A stretch of DNA of 64,000 nt, taken from Calliopum simillimum. Lineage: Eukaryota; Arthropoda; Insecta; Diptera; Lauxaniidae. Positions within the stretch are counted from its first letter, which is position 1; every line of letters begins with the position of its first letter. The position numbers and the translations under genes are program-made. The stretch spans positions 22,941,187 to 23,005,186 of the forward strand of contig OX638368.1 in the NCBI GenBank assembly GCA_951812925.1. Direction: 5' to 3'. A model generated the notes under the pieces. It was not told the origin of the DNA. It was given only the letters and a program-made list of their open reading frames with translations, and made no database searches. Positions 44,862 through 58,310 of the stretch are shown here, one piece after another.

Positions 44862-46148
44862 TTGGGTGTACAACTTAAAAACCGGAATTCGACGGTGGAT
44901 GTCCGTACTAACAAATATCGTGAAAGCTCGAACTTTATATAAATGTCATTTTGAAGGTACATTTGACAGCTGTCAAAATCAGTCAACAAAACAATTTTAT
45001 CCTGTGTGCATCATTATTATTTTTCACGATGAATAACTTCGAAAATTAGAGAAAAAAACAGCATTTGCGGGAGGTTCTGTTGGGTCATTTTTTTGCAAAG
45101 AAAACTGCTGCGGAAAGTCATAGTTTGCTTGTAGAAGTTTATGGGGACTATGCTCCAGCTGAATCAAGCTGTCGTGAGTGGTTTTGACGGTTTAAAAGTG
45201 GTGATTTTGATGTCGAAGGCAAATAACGTCTTGGTCAGCCGAAAAAGTTTGAGGATAAAGAATTGGAGGCATTACTCGATCAAGATTCATGTCAAACGCA
45301 AGAAGAACTTGCAGAACCATTGGAAGTTGATCGAGCAACAATTTCCAGACGTTTGAAAGCCTTGGGAATTTTTCAAAAGATGGGAAATTGGGTGCCATAC
45401 GAGTTGAAGCCAAGGGACGTCGAACGCCGATTTTTGATGTCCACAATGCTGCTTGAACGCCACAAAAGGAAGGGTTTTTTGCATCGTTTTGTCACTTGCG
45501 ATGAGAAGTGGATCCATTACGATAATCCCAAGCGCAAAACAGCGTATGTCAAGAAAGGTGAGGCCGGCCCATCACAGCCGAAGCCAAATATTCACGCTTC
45601 GAAGGTAATGCTCTGTATTTGGTGGGACCAGCTAGATGTGATCCATTATGAGCTGTTGCCAGGTGGCCAAACCATTAATGCTCAACTCTATCGTCAACAA
45701 TTGATCCGATTGAAGCAGAAAATCCAGGCAGAGCGGCCAACGTATGCGACCAGACACGAGTCAATCATTTTCCACCACGATAACTCTCGGTCACATATTG
45801 CTGCCACAGTCAAAAATTATCTGGAAAACAACGGATGGGAAATTTTGCCTCACCCGCTTTATAGCCCAGACCTTGCACCATCTGACTACCATTTGTTTCG
45901 ATCGATGCAGAATGCCCTATCAGGAATACGCTTCACTTAAGTTCAAGATATCGAAAATTTGCTCGATTCATTTTTGGCCGCCAAGCCGGCGCAATTTTTT
46001 TGGGATGGAATTCATAAATTGCCTGAAAGATGGGGAAATTATGTAGCTTCCAATGGACAATACTTTGAATAAAATATATTGTAACATTTTTCCACAATAA
46101 AGCATCAAATTTCGCTAAAAAATACCGGTTTTTAAGTTGTACACCCAA
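44862..46148 (+). mobile_element. mariner (DD34D), inner level of nest
   Basis: 1287 bp with perfect ~24-bp inverted ends beginning TTGGGTGTACAACTTAAAAA and TA on both sides. Full length but with a transposase gene killed by stop codons. Confidence 0.93.
45029..46072 (+). pseudogene. mariner transposase, four premature stops
   Basis: A 348-codon frame without any indel is interrupted by stops at codon 7 (TAG, 45047), 53 (TGA, 45185), 66 (TAA, 45224) and 304 (TAA, 45938). The three catalytic Asp sit in CDEKWIH, HHDNSRSH and SPDLAPSDYHLF, with the DD34D spacing. The first block has Cys where Gly is usual. The copy is inactive but its length is preserved. Confidence 0.92.
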
Positions 46149-46664
46149 TACATATCTACCATTTACCATGCAAAACTTGGGGGATATTGGGTGTAGAATT
46201 GCATCCAATTTTCAAAAATACACAAAATGCTATATTTCTTCACATATCGCAGATATTGTTATAAAACTTGGTACATACATGAATATTCTATCTACCATTT
46301 ACTATGAAAATCTTGGGCAGGGGGTGAGAAGGGGGAGTTGCACCCTTCATACAAAAAATATAGAAAATGCTATATCTCTGTACCTATGGGAGCTATGATT
46401 ACAAAAGTTGATACATGGATCTTTAAAAACCTTGGTGATTGGAAGAGAGGGACGATGGAGATGGATGGGACTTCGTACGAATGGGCGAACGAAGTCGCAA
46501 CCAGGCCAGCTAGTAATTGTATAAAAAATAACAAAATAGTATGTATCTTCAATATTAACTTTTAAAGTTATTCACAAAAAACTTAAAAAAGGCACTGACA
46601 AAAGTGTTCGTACGAATTTAAAAAATGAGAAATAATATGAAAAAATAATAATAAATAACAAAAT

Positions 46665-47662
46665 TTAATATTTTGTTGGGCCACCACCAGCATCGATGAC
46701 CGCTTGCAACCGTCTGGGCATTGAAGCTACTAAATTTTCAATCTCTTCCGGCGTTATTTTCTACCACTCCTCTTGCAGCTTCTCTTTTAAAGTTAGAGCA
46801 CTACACATAGCGTGCTTTCCGATCTTTCGCTACAAAATTTCCCAAACGTGTTCTATTATGTTCAAGTCCGAGCTTTGTTTAGGAGAATACAGCCGTCGTG
46901 GAGCATAATACAGCAGCCAGTCCTTCACTAGATGCGAAGTATGCTTAGGATCATTATCTTTTTGGAAGATCTAGCTCGTTCCTAGGCATAACTTTTCCAC
47001 GGATGGCTTCAAATTATGTTCCAATATAGACTTGTATTTGAAGCGATCCATAATGCCTTTAACAAATACCAGATTTCCAACGCCTGAGGCTGCAACTGCT
47101 CCCCAGATCATAACACAATATGCTTCACAGTCGGCATTAGGTGCTTGGGATCCATAACAGTATACGGTTTTCTCCAAACTTTGGTTTTCCCGTCGTATTC
47201 GAATATGTTGTATTTAGACTCATCCGTAAATAGAACATGTTTCCAGAAGTCAATTCCCTTATTTATATGCTTTTTTGCGAACTCTAAGCGAAGTTTTCGG
47301 CTTTTGTCGCTTGTAAGGGGCTTCTTGCTAGAAGTTCTGCAGTGAAATCCTTCATTATTGAGAGTCCTTATTACTGTGCGTGGGCGAACAACAATTTTGG
47401 ATATATCAGCTATATCATGGGCCAACTTAGTGGCATGAACTTTGGGATTTCGGTCCACTTCTTTGTGAATGAATGAAACGTCTCTACGGTCAGGTATTTT
47501 CGGACGACCAGTGCGCGGCTTAATCTCAACGGATCTTGATTTTTTAAAGTTATTAAATGTGGCCTACACCGTCAATTTGCTTAAACATAATAATTTTGCT
47601 ATTTCGCTTTGTTTAATAACTAATTTTCGCACATCCGCAGAACTTTCTTTGCGTGGAGCCAT
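46665..47662 (-). pseudogene. Tc1-like (DD34E) transposase, broken
   Basis: Starts MAPRKESSADVRKLVI at 47662 and ends GGGPTKY at 46665. Helix-turn-helix region, the first Asp in LFTDESKYNIF, GGSVMIWG-like block, second Asp in DPKHTSHLV, and catalytic Glu in LNIIEHVWE are recognisable. It has several stops (one soon after KLLCLSKLTV) and at least one frameshift, since the span is not a multiple of three. Confidence 0.88.
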
Positions 47663-48499
47663 TTTTCCGATCGTACACTTTTTAAAATGCCAAAATGCAA
47701 TAAATTCCAAGACTAATACAAAGTATACACATAAAATGAAACAAACGGTAATTTACCTTAATGTTTCAGCAGAGAAAAATAGCAAAAAGAGCGAAGCCAA
47801 TAAAACGTATGTAGACTTTTGTCAGTGCATTTTTTCAGTTTTAAGTGAATAACTTTAAAAGTTAATATTGGAGTATTATACTTTTTTGTTATTTGTTGTA
47901 CAATAATAAGATTTAGAACAAACCTGCATCATTAATTTTCTTTCGTATCCTATAGAACATGTTGAATTTAAGAAAAAGGAGTCGTACTTAGAGTTTTGTC
48001 CGCCACTGTATGTATGTGGCAGCACTGACAAAACGAACGAGACTTGAACGAAACAAACGAAAACGACGAAAAAATTTTGAATAAACAAACAAACGACAGT
48101 TGAACTCAGTTGTTGTTGAAGAGTCAAAATAAGAGGACGAACGTGTAAAGGAGTGAAGTAAAAAGACAATGAAAAGAACAGAATTAGAATTTAAGTTGAT
48201 AATATAAATAAACTTAGAAAGAAATTAGAACTAACATAATAACTAATGTAAAGTAAAATAATACAAAACTATGTATAAAAGAAATGTGTAAATAAAACTT
48301 AATAGAACCTAGAAAGTGTTGTCTTGTGTGTTTTTTTTTAAAGAAGAAAGAAAGCCTACAAATTCTACATGTATAGTTTAACAAAATAAATTGAAATAAA
48401 TTAATTCGAGACTGCTATCTCAATTTGTATCGACAAAATGCTGACAAAGTAAATTTCGTCCAATACTGCAGGTGCAGAACGAAAATGCCATTGATTTGT

Positions 48500-48800
48500 A
48501 AATAGTTTTCTGGGACACCGGAAGGCTTCATAGTCAAAACGAAGAATATCAATGTACACTAGAGGGAAAATATCTCTAGAAAACAAATAACTAAGCTTAA
48601 CTGATACTTTTTTGGGACACCCAAAAGCTTTCGAAGATCACCCAAAGGCTACATAGTCAAAACGAAGAATATTTAGATAAACCCGAGGGAAAACTTCTAT
48701 GGCGGAATATAAATAAGCTTCAAGTGATTCATTTCGTTGGAAATCCGAAGGCTTCATAGTCAAGACGAAGAATATCTGGATATACTACAGGGAAAACTTT
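48500..48800 (+). repeat. Dispersed minisatellite, family M1 locus 3
   Basis: Three ~105-120 bp units with ATAGTCAAAACGAAGAATAT and AGAGGGAAAA at about 48533, 48655 and 48757. It is the cleanest of the three loci. Confidence 0.7.
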
Positions 48801-48827
48801 CTGACATTTGCCACCATTTCACAATTT

Positions 48828-49180
48828 ATCCGTGTGGTTTTAATTACTTCTTATTGAGGAGGCTTTTTGATAAAAATGGTATGTCACACGATGAAAAGTA
48901 TTAGAATATTTTTTGTGGAGATTTACATGTTCTACAAATAATATTGATTTGCATTAACGAAAAAGTACCGTTTGGGAAATATTCTTAAAAAACTGCAAAA
49001 AGTCGAAAAATTAGACTTTATCGAATATTTCCGAAACAGTTACTTTTTCGTAAATACTAATCAATATTATTTGTAGAACATGTAATTCTCCACAAAAAAT
49101 ATTCCAATACTTTTCATCGTGTGACTCACCATTTTCATAAAAAAGCATTCTAAATGAAAAGTAATTGAAACCACACGGAT
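48828..49180. mobile_element. Foldback element, 353 bp
   Basis: Inverted ends ATCCGTGTGGTTT, with arms matching over most of the length (e.g. CACACGATGAAAAGTATT at left, inverse at right). The centre is near 49004. It is non-coding. Confidence 0.8.
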
Positions 49181-50755
49181 TACGGAACAGGGCTGATAAT
49201 GTTAAAATTATAAAAATAAGAGTTATTTGTTTTTTTTTTATTTATTTTAATAATTTTATTTCAATTCTACAATATATCAACTTAATTAGAGAAACTGCTT
49301 TTAAACAATATGTTTTTTGTATAATTACAAAAATTTTAAAACATAATTTTGTAGAAAAATTAAATTTCAAACAAAAAAATTTAAAATGAGAAAATTCCAT
49401 AAGAATAATATGAAGAAAATTATAATAAAAAATATATAGACATATGTATGTTTATTGGGATATATGCTATAAAACCAACAATAGCCAAAATTATTTTTTT
49501 AATATTATATTATTGAAATAATAGCATATAACAACATATGTATAGTCCATTTAAATAAAATTAAAAAATTTATTTCAAAATATTTATTTTTTACGTATAA
49601 AAATTAAAGCATATTTTTTTCATTCAAATTTTGTATATACTCGTATGTATAGGTATATAATTATATGAAAAAATAATAATGAGAATGAAGTCATTTACAA
49701 GATGTAACAATAAATTCTATAAACAAATAATATCATTTAATTTATAATAAAAACTAATAAAAACAACAATTAAATAAAGCGATTACACCTTTACATATAT
49801 AAATATGTATGTAATTCATAATTTATCCATATCCACATAACACTATCATTGATAAGTATGTATATAATTCTTTAGCACTAATATATCCTGGATCAATTTC
49901 TATAAAAAAAAAATTATAATTCAGTAGTTCATTTTTCTTATAAATTTGTACATTGCAAATTTGATATTAAGTTGATTTAATATGTAAATATGTTTATATA
50001 TGATAATATATATAAGGATTTAAATAGGCAAATACATATGTTTATATAAGACACAAATAGTTTTTCATGGGAGTTAACAAAAATTATGCTTTGGAATAGA
50101 TTTTATATGTTTTGTTGTAATTGTTTTAAGGAATTTTACTTAATTAGTTAATGTCGGGAAATTCGTTTTTTTAGGTAATTTTGTTTCAAACTTATCTTTT
50201 ATGACTAAAAACGAATTAACATTGCTAATTGAAAAAAAATATTTAGAGAAGAAAAATTGTAAGCAAATACTTAAATAAATGGCTTAGTCACAAAATCTTA
50301 TTTCAGCTAAATATTGATGACAGTAACGACTCATCGCACTCAAGCCAGTTTTCCAAGCACAAAAAATCGTTTCATAAAAGCTCTTACGACTGAAGTGCTA
50401 AGTTGCAAAGCTTTCTCAAAGTCAAGAAGCATATCAAGTAAGAGCTTAACAAAAGAGTTTAGAGTAAAGTAACTAATAAACGTACAAAAGCACAATATGC
50501 TTTAAAAAAGCTAGCCGTTTACGAAAGAAAAAAGTCTCAGTGTGAGTGCATTGTCCGCTTGATTTCAATTGTTTGAACATCCCCTGACTCGGCTCACTTA
50601 TTTAAGCATATTCATTTGACTACATACGCTCCAACGACTTCGTCTAGCTGATTGTTAAGCTCATAGGTTAAATATTTGCCATACAAATTTCTTTCTTATT
50701 CAATAACTAACTCCTTTTTTATATTCCTCAAAGCAAATCTCTTAATTCGCATACA
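49181..50755 (-). other. A+T-rich 3' flank/UTR of FAM43-like gene
   Basis: Extremely A+T-rich, especially 49200-50060. The part next to the stop codon is less biased and is probably 3' UTR. Many TTTATT words (AATAAA on the minus strand) prevent choosing one signal. Confidence 0.4.
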
Positions 50756-53700
50756 TTAAACCGCCGTGGACGTACCCGTTCCAATAATTCTTCTTGGCAG
50801 CGGCTTTGGTGGTGGTGTTGGTTTTGCTATCGCTTGATTTGTATTCGATTTTGTTACACTATCACGTTCCTGAAATTCCACATAACCAGATTCATCACTA
50901 CATTCCGAATCTGAATCTTCATGTTGACGTTCGCTTTGTTCAGTTTGCGCGGCGGCGCTTACTTGTCGACGCATCTTGCGCGTTGTACGATTATTTAAGG
51001 TACCGCCTTCACTTCCTTTCATTGATGGTGTTGGTGATGAGCTGAGCTTTAGTGTGATGGAACTTGAACTACTGAATGTAGTCGCATCACTATTATGCCT
51101 TCCATGCAAACGCGATTCAAGTCTTTGGTAGATTTCCTCTACTGTAATTGGATGATCTTCCTCTGGCAGCGCCTGTTCCAACATCAACTCATTGGTTTCG
51201 ATGGTATGCTTGAATAGAAGCTGTTTATCTTGTCTGTATCTTAGAGAGATGTCATCTTGGTTGGCTGTAACTGTGCTAGCCGTTTCACAGCCACTAGATA
51301 TGGAACCTTCGTCGCTGTCAACGGCATGTCCATGCTTACGCTGTGTATTCGCTGAGTTCGCACTATCTTGCGTAGTTTCGTTGCCCGATGCAGAAGTCGC
51401 TGTCGATGAGGCATTCGAAGAGATGGACGATTGTATTTGATGTACGTATTGCAACGATAGGGAAGCATTTGTATCGATACTGCTCTCATCACTGCTCATG
51501 GAAAGATTTGCCATTTTACGCATAGAGCTACGATGTAACATATTCAGTATTGAAGCCTGACGAAAGTACATATCATCTTCTTCCTCAAGAAAATCTTCCT
51601 CTTCACCATCACTGCAGATGCCATCACGGCGCAGTCCCAAAAGTAACGTTTCATTTGCGTCCACAACTGGACTAATATCCAAACGAAAATCAGCCTGTGG
51701 ATCAGCGCTGGGATCACAATTAATAGTTGGTGTCAAGCTAAGTGGTTCCTCTTCTTCATCTTTAAGTTCTGTCAAGCTGCCCAAACTGCAACTGGTCTTC
51801 ATATGTAGCTGCATGTCAAAGTACGGTAGCAATTCATTGGTCAAAGAACTTGCAGCATCGTAATCATTAAATTTGAGTAGCTTATCAAAGTCATCGGAAT
51901 CATCAGAACCAAAGCTATGACGTTGTTCTTCCGCTTCGCCCACCTGTTGCACAACGTCATTTTCTTTGGAATGTTCGCAAGCGGCAATATCTTCGCCTTT
52001 GCCTACGATAACCACTGCGCTGTCGCTGACATGCGTACAATATGCTGGTCTTGTCTTTCCCGTGCGACGTATTGAGTGCCCACGTCTGCAACGTCGTCTT
52101 CCCAAAGTCATTGCTGGATAAAGAGAATCCTTTTGACAGCATGGTTTCATCTCAGGTTCATTGGTCTCCTCAATTTCTTCACCCTCCTCCTCGCCAATAG
52201 CTTCCTCGATGGCCATTAATTTGGGCGCTGATTTTGAACGCTCCAATGGTGGTCGATAATTGTTACCACCAACACTTAGAAGTATCTTGCGACGTGGCAA
52301 GCTGGGATTTTCATAAGCGGCATTGGCAAGACTTAAACGTGCATTCTGCTTAAGAATTTTTTCGCGTTTAAAATCGCGCAAAGCACATTCGAGATTCTCC
52401 TGCAAAGAAATCAAAAAGAAAGTTCGCGATTAATTTCAATTATTATGGTAAATTAGCTGGTAAGCACTCACCTTTAAAGTGTTGCATATATCCTGGACGA
52501 TTTTCTCTTTGCTACAAAGCACTGCATGACAACGTAGTTCATGTTTGAGCTTACGCCCCTCATGTCTATAGATCCAACAGAATACACGCGGATAATTCTT
52601 TGGTGCACAGCAATGTGTTATACGATTTGACCAATATTCGGTTAATCCATGTTGCCGAGTGGTTGCTTTTAGGCCCGATGCGCAAACCTTTATACGCATG
52701 ATAACATCTGGTTTGGTATTTTGTGTATAGTTACGCCATAGTGTACTCAACTGCTTTTCAACACAACCTTCACCTGAAATATGAGAAGAAGAAAAAAATG
52801 GGAGATTATTATGTATATAGTCTAATACATATGGGACATTCTTTATGAAGTGGCACAGCCCACCCATCCTCCGAAGTTTTATAGATAAAATGGTTAAGTC
52901 TCTAAATTATGGTTGAGACAATTACTTTACTATGCCGTATGGTGATTTTTTGTAGCGATTATTGTGTCAAAGATAGGAGCTCAACAATTGGGTAAATTTT
53001 TGGCCCATTTTCCAAAAAAATTTTTGTCCCATTATCGAAAATGCATTTTGGACTTGTGAAACATCGATTTTTGGATAACCTGGACAATTCTAAATCGATT
53101 TTATTTAACGTAAATTTTCGTTAAAATGCTTCCCAGACGATATATCGGCCGTCTTCTTCATCAAGTCCTTACGGATTACAAAGTCTTTCTTCAGTAGTAA
53201 AGAAAATCAAGGCATCTTATCAAAAAAGCTAATAAGGCATAAAATGTTTAGAATCGTCCAAAAAATACGTGCGAATTTTTTCAGAATTTTTTGAGTCATT
53301 TTAGAATTTTTCAAAAATTGGTCAAAAAAATTAATGGGATCCAAAAAATTACACAATAACTTCTACGTATTCCTCAGACGATTATTTGCATTTTATGCCA
53401 TATACACTTTTTTCGTAAGATTCCTTGCTTTTCTCTACTACTGAAAAAATACTTTGTAATTTCGTACATACGTGATGAAATGAGCGCCGATATCACGTCA
53501 GGAAAGCATTTTAACGAAAATTTACATTGAATAAAATCATCTTAGAGTTGTTCAAATTATCCAAAAAATCTATGTTTCATAAGTCCAAAATGCATATTGG
53601 ACAATGGACCCAATTGTTTAGCTCATATTCTTGATGACATCTTAGATAAAACCAACAAAATGGCCGAAAGAGGATTACAATAGAACTTTAACTGAGGAAA

Positions 53701-56342
53701 AGAAAATCTCAACTACGCTAAAGACATCTATTATATTGAGAAATCATAATGATTATAAATGCCAGAATTTGGTAATAATTAACAAATTATATATTTGATA
53801 TAGACGAATCGAATATTTGATACCAAGAAAAGAATATGATTCTACAATTTGCCAAAATTTGGTAATAATTAACAAATGATGTATTTGATATAGGCGAATC
53901 GAATATTTGATATTATTTAATGAGCTTCATATTTGAGTAGTATTATTGTTTCAACTGTATATTTGCTAATAATTACCAAATATATGTTTGAGTCACTGAT
54001 CGATATTTGCTTGGATATATCGTCCAGACATTTAACTATAAGATCTTGTCTTGTAATCATAAAAGGTTCTATGAACCTGAACAGAATCAAGCATGACATC
54101 ACTTTTGATGCTGACAATGATGACATTGAAAACATCGATAGCCTCACATACCTAGGCGAAAACGTCTCAATGGACAGTGGGACTAAAGATAATAACGCAA
54201 ATCTAGAAACTCAAAAGAGAAAGGAACGACACTGAAAATGTTATCTGATGCCCATTAAAAACGAGATGAAGCTACACAAATGGGGATGAATAGGAAACGT
54301 TTTTCGGAAACCAAACACCGTGGTTTACTGCCGCCAAGTTTTTGTTTGAAATCCACAATTCAGTAGAGGACATAGTTAGCCAAAACTAATAATATTTTGT
54401 GTAATAAACATTCTCGCAACAGTTTGAATCTTAAGATTGCATCCTTTCAGTCAACAAACTTGGACATTATATTGCAGCAATTTTTCGAAATAATGAGAAA
54501 ATCAAACATTGCAGCAAAGATTTCATTAGAGTAAGATCTTATAACAAAGAGTGCATACTTGGTTAATATGAAAACTAGCGAAAACACAGCCCGTTTGGAG
54601 TTTGAATGAAAGCTTAAACCAAAGAAATTTAAAGAGTTTCTTGAACTTATCGCAAAACTGTTGGTAGTTACACAGTCCAAATATTTTAAATGTATTTGTA
54701 CTCGTTGTTCTAAAGTGAAAAGTTTGCCTTCTAAAACTCCCGGATTTCTGTTCTGAAGAATATGCTTGAAAGCTCTTGACTTCCTCTTTAAATTTTTATC
54801 AAAATTTTGGCCATTTTTCTTAAATTTCAATATTAAATATATGCGACTTTTTTAACTAATGGTAAGCTTTTAACTTCAAAACAATGGTTTGTAAGAAAAA
54901 ATATAACAGATTTCCTACTTTTTTTGAGATCTGAAGTCTCTGTATAAAATATTTTAAATTTTTCCAGGACTTTCAGAGAGTAAACTTATCTTTTAAGAGT
55001 AATGAGTCCAATATAAGAACGAAGAAAATTAACCCCTATAAGAGATTTGGGCTGAATATTTACCAACAACTTCGTGGTTTTTGAGATAAGCTCACAAAGC
55101 TATCAAGAAACACAGAATAGGCGTTTAGATCTTCAATCAAGCCACGGGCACATCATGTTTTCGAGAGTTGTGATTCAAACCAAGTATATATTGTGATCAC
55201 TCTAATGGACATATTCATAAAACACGTTAAAAAGATGTTCATTAGAAGTTTGGTCTGGAAATATTGGGGGTTATTACGTTAAATTCTCTATTGCGGTTTG
55301 AAAAAAATTCACCGGGAATATTGATTTACGATAAATTTCAAAACAAATAAAAAACCAACTCACCTTTTGCCCAACCCGTCAGCACATTGCCCAAATAGGA
55401 CACTTTGAACTCTGGATCCGGTGTGCTAATATCAACGCTATGACTTTTACGCCACCATAATTTCCCCAGACCACGCGAAATGGTGCGCATTGCTTTTGTA
55501 CCAAAATCTGCATTACGATCCAATGCCTGAGGCAATTCCAAACCATCCAAATCATTACGACTGCCCCCGTAAAGATCGCGTAAATCACTAGATGTCACAT
55601 CAAACTCATCACCATCTTCTTTGGAACATTGCCGAAAACGTTCCAAATATGGACCATTCAAACGACGACGTCCTCCAGCGTATGTATTGAATTTACCATC
55701 ATTTGCCAAACGTTTTTGTTCATTTTTCTCAAATTTTTTCGCATTATAGGTATTACCCAAGAGTCTAGCAATTGAGGCACTTTTGACAAATTTATGTGAA
55801 CGTGGTGGAAGTGCTGCGACTGCTGTCACTGTAGGCTTGTTCTCGATTGCCGCTGTATTTTTTTTATCCAATTTCACTGTGCTGTTGCTACACTGTTTTT
55901 GACTAATTTTCTTATTAAATGAAAATAACGATAAACGTTCCTTCGTTGTTGTTGTTTTTTTCTCAACACTGTCATCGATCTTTTTCTTTTTGCTCTCTTT
56001 GTTTGGCACCAGTGGGTTTTGTTGTTTGATGGATTTTGGCACAGTGGTGTTGATTGTTGCTGCAACTGTTATGTTACCATTATTTATGTTGTTATTGCTG
56101 TTGTTTTTGTTGCTGTTGCTTATGTTATTGGTGCAACTTTTGCCATTAGGAGTTATGTTATCTGTTAATTTGTTGTTGCTGCTGTTGTTGTTGTTGTTGC
56201 TTTTGTGATAATTATTATTATTGGCTGAGACAATCACGAAATCGACTTCATCTTTGGATTCACATTTATCATTATTACTATCGATATTTTTATATTTGTT
56301 GTTATTATTATTATTAATTATGTTATTTGTTGTATCTTCCAT
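50756..56342 (-). CDS. FAM43-like PTB-domain protein
   Basis: Coding exons on the minus strand are 55364-56342, 52472-52773 and 50756-52399, joined in frame to 974 residues. The N-terminus (about 1-100) is a low-complexity Asn/Ser-rich region. A phosphotyrosine-binding domain spans about 310-427, beginning FKVSYLGNVLTGWAKGEGC across the first splice and including GLTEYWSNRITHCC and PRVFCWIYRHEG. After it come ALRDFKREK and ERSKSAPKLMAIEE, followed by acidic and Ser-rich stretches and a Pro-rich C-terminus (PTPPPKPLPRR). These features fit FAM43A/B, adaptor-like proteins of poorly known role. An acceptor-like TTTTTTTTCAG at 56459 suggests a non-coding 5' exon further upstream. Family assignment is good; function is not known. 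Confidence 0.88.
52965..53639. mobile_element. Foldback element, family B copy in intron
   Basis: Left TGTCAAAGATAGGAGCTCAA against the inverse of right GAGCTAAACAATTGGGT-type text. The centre is near 53302. It shares AAGGCATCTTATCAAAAAAG and GTGCGAATTTTTTCAGAAT with the copy at 29824-30894. It lies in the large first intron of the FAM43-like gene. Confidence 0.75.
54050..54350 (+). pseudogene. LINE relic, same family as 44001
   Basis: Reads MNLNRIKHDITF, then DDIENIDSLTYLGENVSMDS, the post-RT block of a non-LTR element, then broken text. Only the 3' part is left. Confidence 0.7.
54351..55363. other. FAM43-like intron 1, remaining part
   Basis: Unremarkable A+T-rich intron sequence upstream (in + coordinates) of exon 1. 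No gene or repeat structure is seen. Confidence 0.4.
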
Positions 56343-56458
56343 ATTGTAACACTTGCAATAATGTAGTGAATGGCTGATTTCTTTATATATATATATTCAA
56401 AGTTTCAAATGCTTTCAGTAACCAGTTAAAGTTTCATCAACATAATTGTTTTTGTTAT

Positions 56459-58310
56459 CTGAAAAAAAAAAAGAAAAATAAAGGCTTAGTACAAATATAC
56501 ATAGATATAATAATGTAACATATTGGATAAAATTATTAATTTAATGAGCTATAAAATGTCTTCACAGTTTATAGAATTTTAAAGTGCATATCATCTTAAA
56601 CTTTAAATCAAGCCTATGCTCAGTTCAATTCAAAAAAGAGTCTCATAGTACTCTAAAACTCACACAAACGCTGGTGGAGGAATATATTTCCTACGTTAAG
56701 CCTGACTGAGCGAGCAGTAAATAAGGGCGGAAGCACTACAATTGACCGTAATTGCAAGGGCTTGTCAGAGAGAGTTGTTCTTTACTCCCGAACCTTTATA
56801 ACACACACATTCACATGCTCTAAACCCAGAAGAAAATAAAACGACCACATTCAGATGTGAAGTAATCGTTGGATGTTCCGAAAAGTAGTGAAAAAACGAA
56901 CTAATTCTTTTCGGATAGATTAAGAAGCTCAAAAACGATGTACAAAATGATTTTGTTTGATTTCAGGCTTATTTCAGTAACCGACTGCGCTCGTATTTTT
57001 ATTTTCATTTCATAATTTTTACAATCGAAGACATAAAATGATGTTTTATCACAAAGAAATTCAAAGGCACACATTCGTTTTCATTAGCCAAAAAGAAAAA
57101 ACCCGATACCTGACTGTTCCGATTGCACCTTCTTGAAGAAGGCAGCAAAGGAATGATTCGATGAGCGGACCGCGCTGAACAAAAGGAAAGTGTTTTCTGA
57201 TGTGGCAATGGAATGATTCGAATAACGAAAGGAATGTGCCAAACAGCTATGTTTGGATGATCAAACTTTCTGCTGGGCTTCTATGAACGAGAAACGAGAG
57301 GCGTGTTTTTGATCTGTTATTTATGACTTTGTGGAACTAACGTCCCCGAGATATCAAAATGAAAAATTAAAGTGCCAACTTTAAGTGATCAACTTTATAT
57401 AAAGTTGAAAAACTCGGAAATAACAAAGTATATTTGGTTTACCGATATCCAACTTTCATAAGATCATATGTAAAGTCCAAGGGACCAAAGGACACAAAAT
57501 TATTAGGATGAATAGAGTTCTAGAATGTTTTAAACAAAACTGCTTACTTTAAGAATTTTTTAAGTGTGTTACTTAATGACATTTATATATTGAAATTGAT
57601 TTTTTAATTGAACTTTTAGTCATATATTTGCAAAGATCGATTTACATATAAATCTATCAATGCATTTTCTAACACATTATTATGACAAATCATATGTTTC
57701 GTCTTTCGCCACAAAGACTCATCAGACTATTTTTGTTGTAATTATAATTATATTTATTTTACTAAATTAATTATAATTGAAAAATTGTAAGTTTTGAAAA
57801 AATTCCCACAGGTGAACCATTACTTAATAAAAAGCCTAAAACTGGAAACACCAAAATTTTCAAGTAGTGTACTTAATAACTATGGATTAACAAGTGTATA
57901 AACCGTCGACCAATGATCAGCCAAACAGCAGGAAAGAAAAATAGCAAGGAACGTCTTGCTACTTTTCAATGTACAAAACTAACTAGAACAGACAAATTCA
58001 CTTTTTTCATAGTCGGGAAATCAATGCAACATAGATGTAAAGGCTCTGTCTGGTGATGGCGATAGTTATATAAAGCTTTGTTTAGCAAAGATTGTTATAA
58101 GGAGAATAAACGATGAGTTTACGAAGCTTCTAAGTAGAAGCTGATAGAGGAAGCCAAGACTATGGAATGCTAATTCTTTCGCTAGTTTTTTCATTCTTAG
58201 ACTTACGGTAACTAGTGCAAAACACCCACGACATCTTTTTCCCTTTAAGAAAGTGCAAAATGTTTAATACGATTTGGAAGAGGTTTAACAAGGAGTAGAA
58301 AACCAATATG
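56459..58310. other. Upstream of FAM43-like gene, no feature seen
   Basis: Non-coding. It may contain a 5' exon and promoter of the FAM43-like gene, but nothing specific can be placed. Confidence 0.4.

Larger units (their letters stand above)
44619..46513 (+). mobile_element. Non-autonomous Helitron, middle level of nest
   Basis: Starts TCTATTATATAAAAATG after an A, and ends CCAGCTAG before a T. ACTTCGT:ACGAAGT forms a hairpin a short distance before the end. No target duplication. The uninterrupted copy of the Tc1 arm at the right end (ATCTTA-TTATTGTAC) shows exactly where it entered. Without the mariner it is 606 bp. It encodes no Rep-helicase. Confidence 0.85.
44518..48008 (-). mobile_element. 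Tc1-like IR/DR transposon, outer level of nest
   Basis: Ends CAGTGGCTGACAAAACTCT and CAGTGGCGGACAAAACTCT (inverted), flanked by TA at 44516-44517 and 48009-48010. The inverted arms run about 230 bp, and each repeats a related inner site (CACTGACAAAAGTGTTCGTACG at left, in parts), an IR/DR layout known from Sleeping Beauty-like and fly elements. Removing the inserted Helitron (1895 bp) leaves 1596 bp, a normal Tc1 length. Confidence 0.88.
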
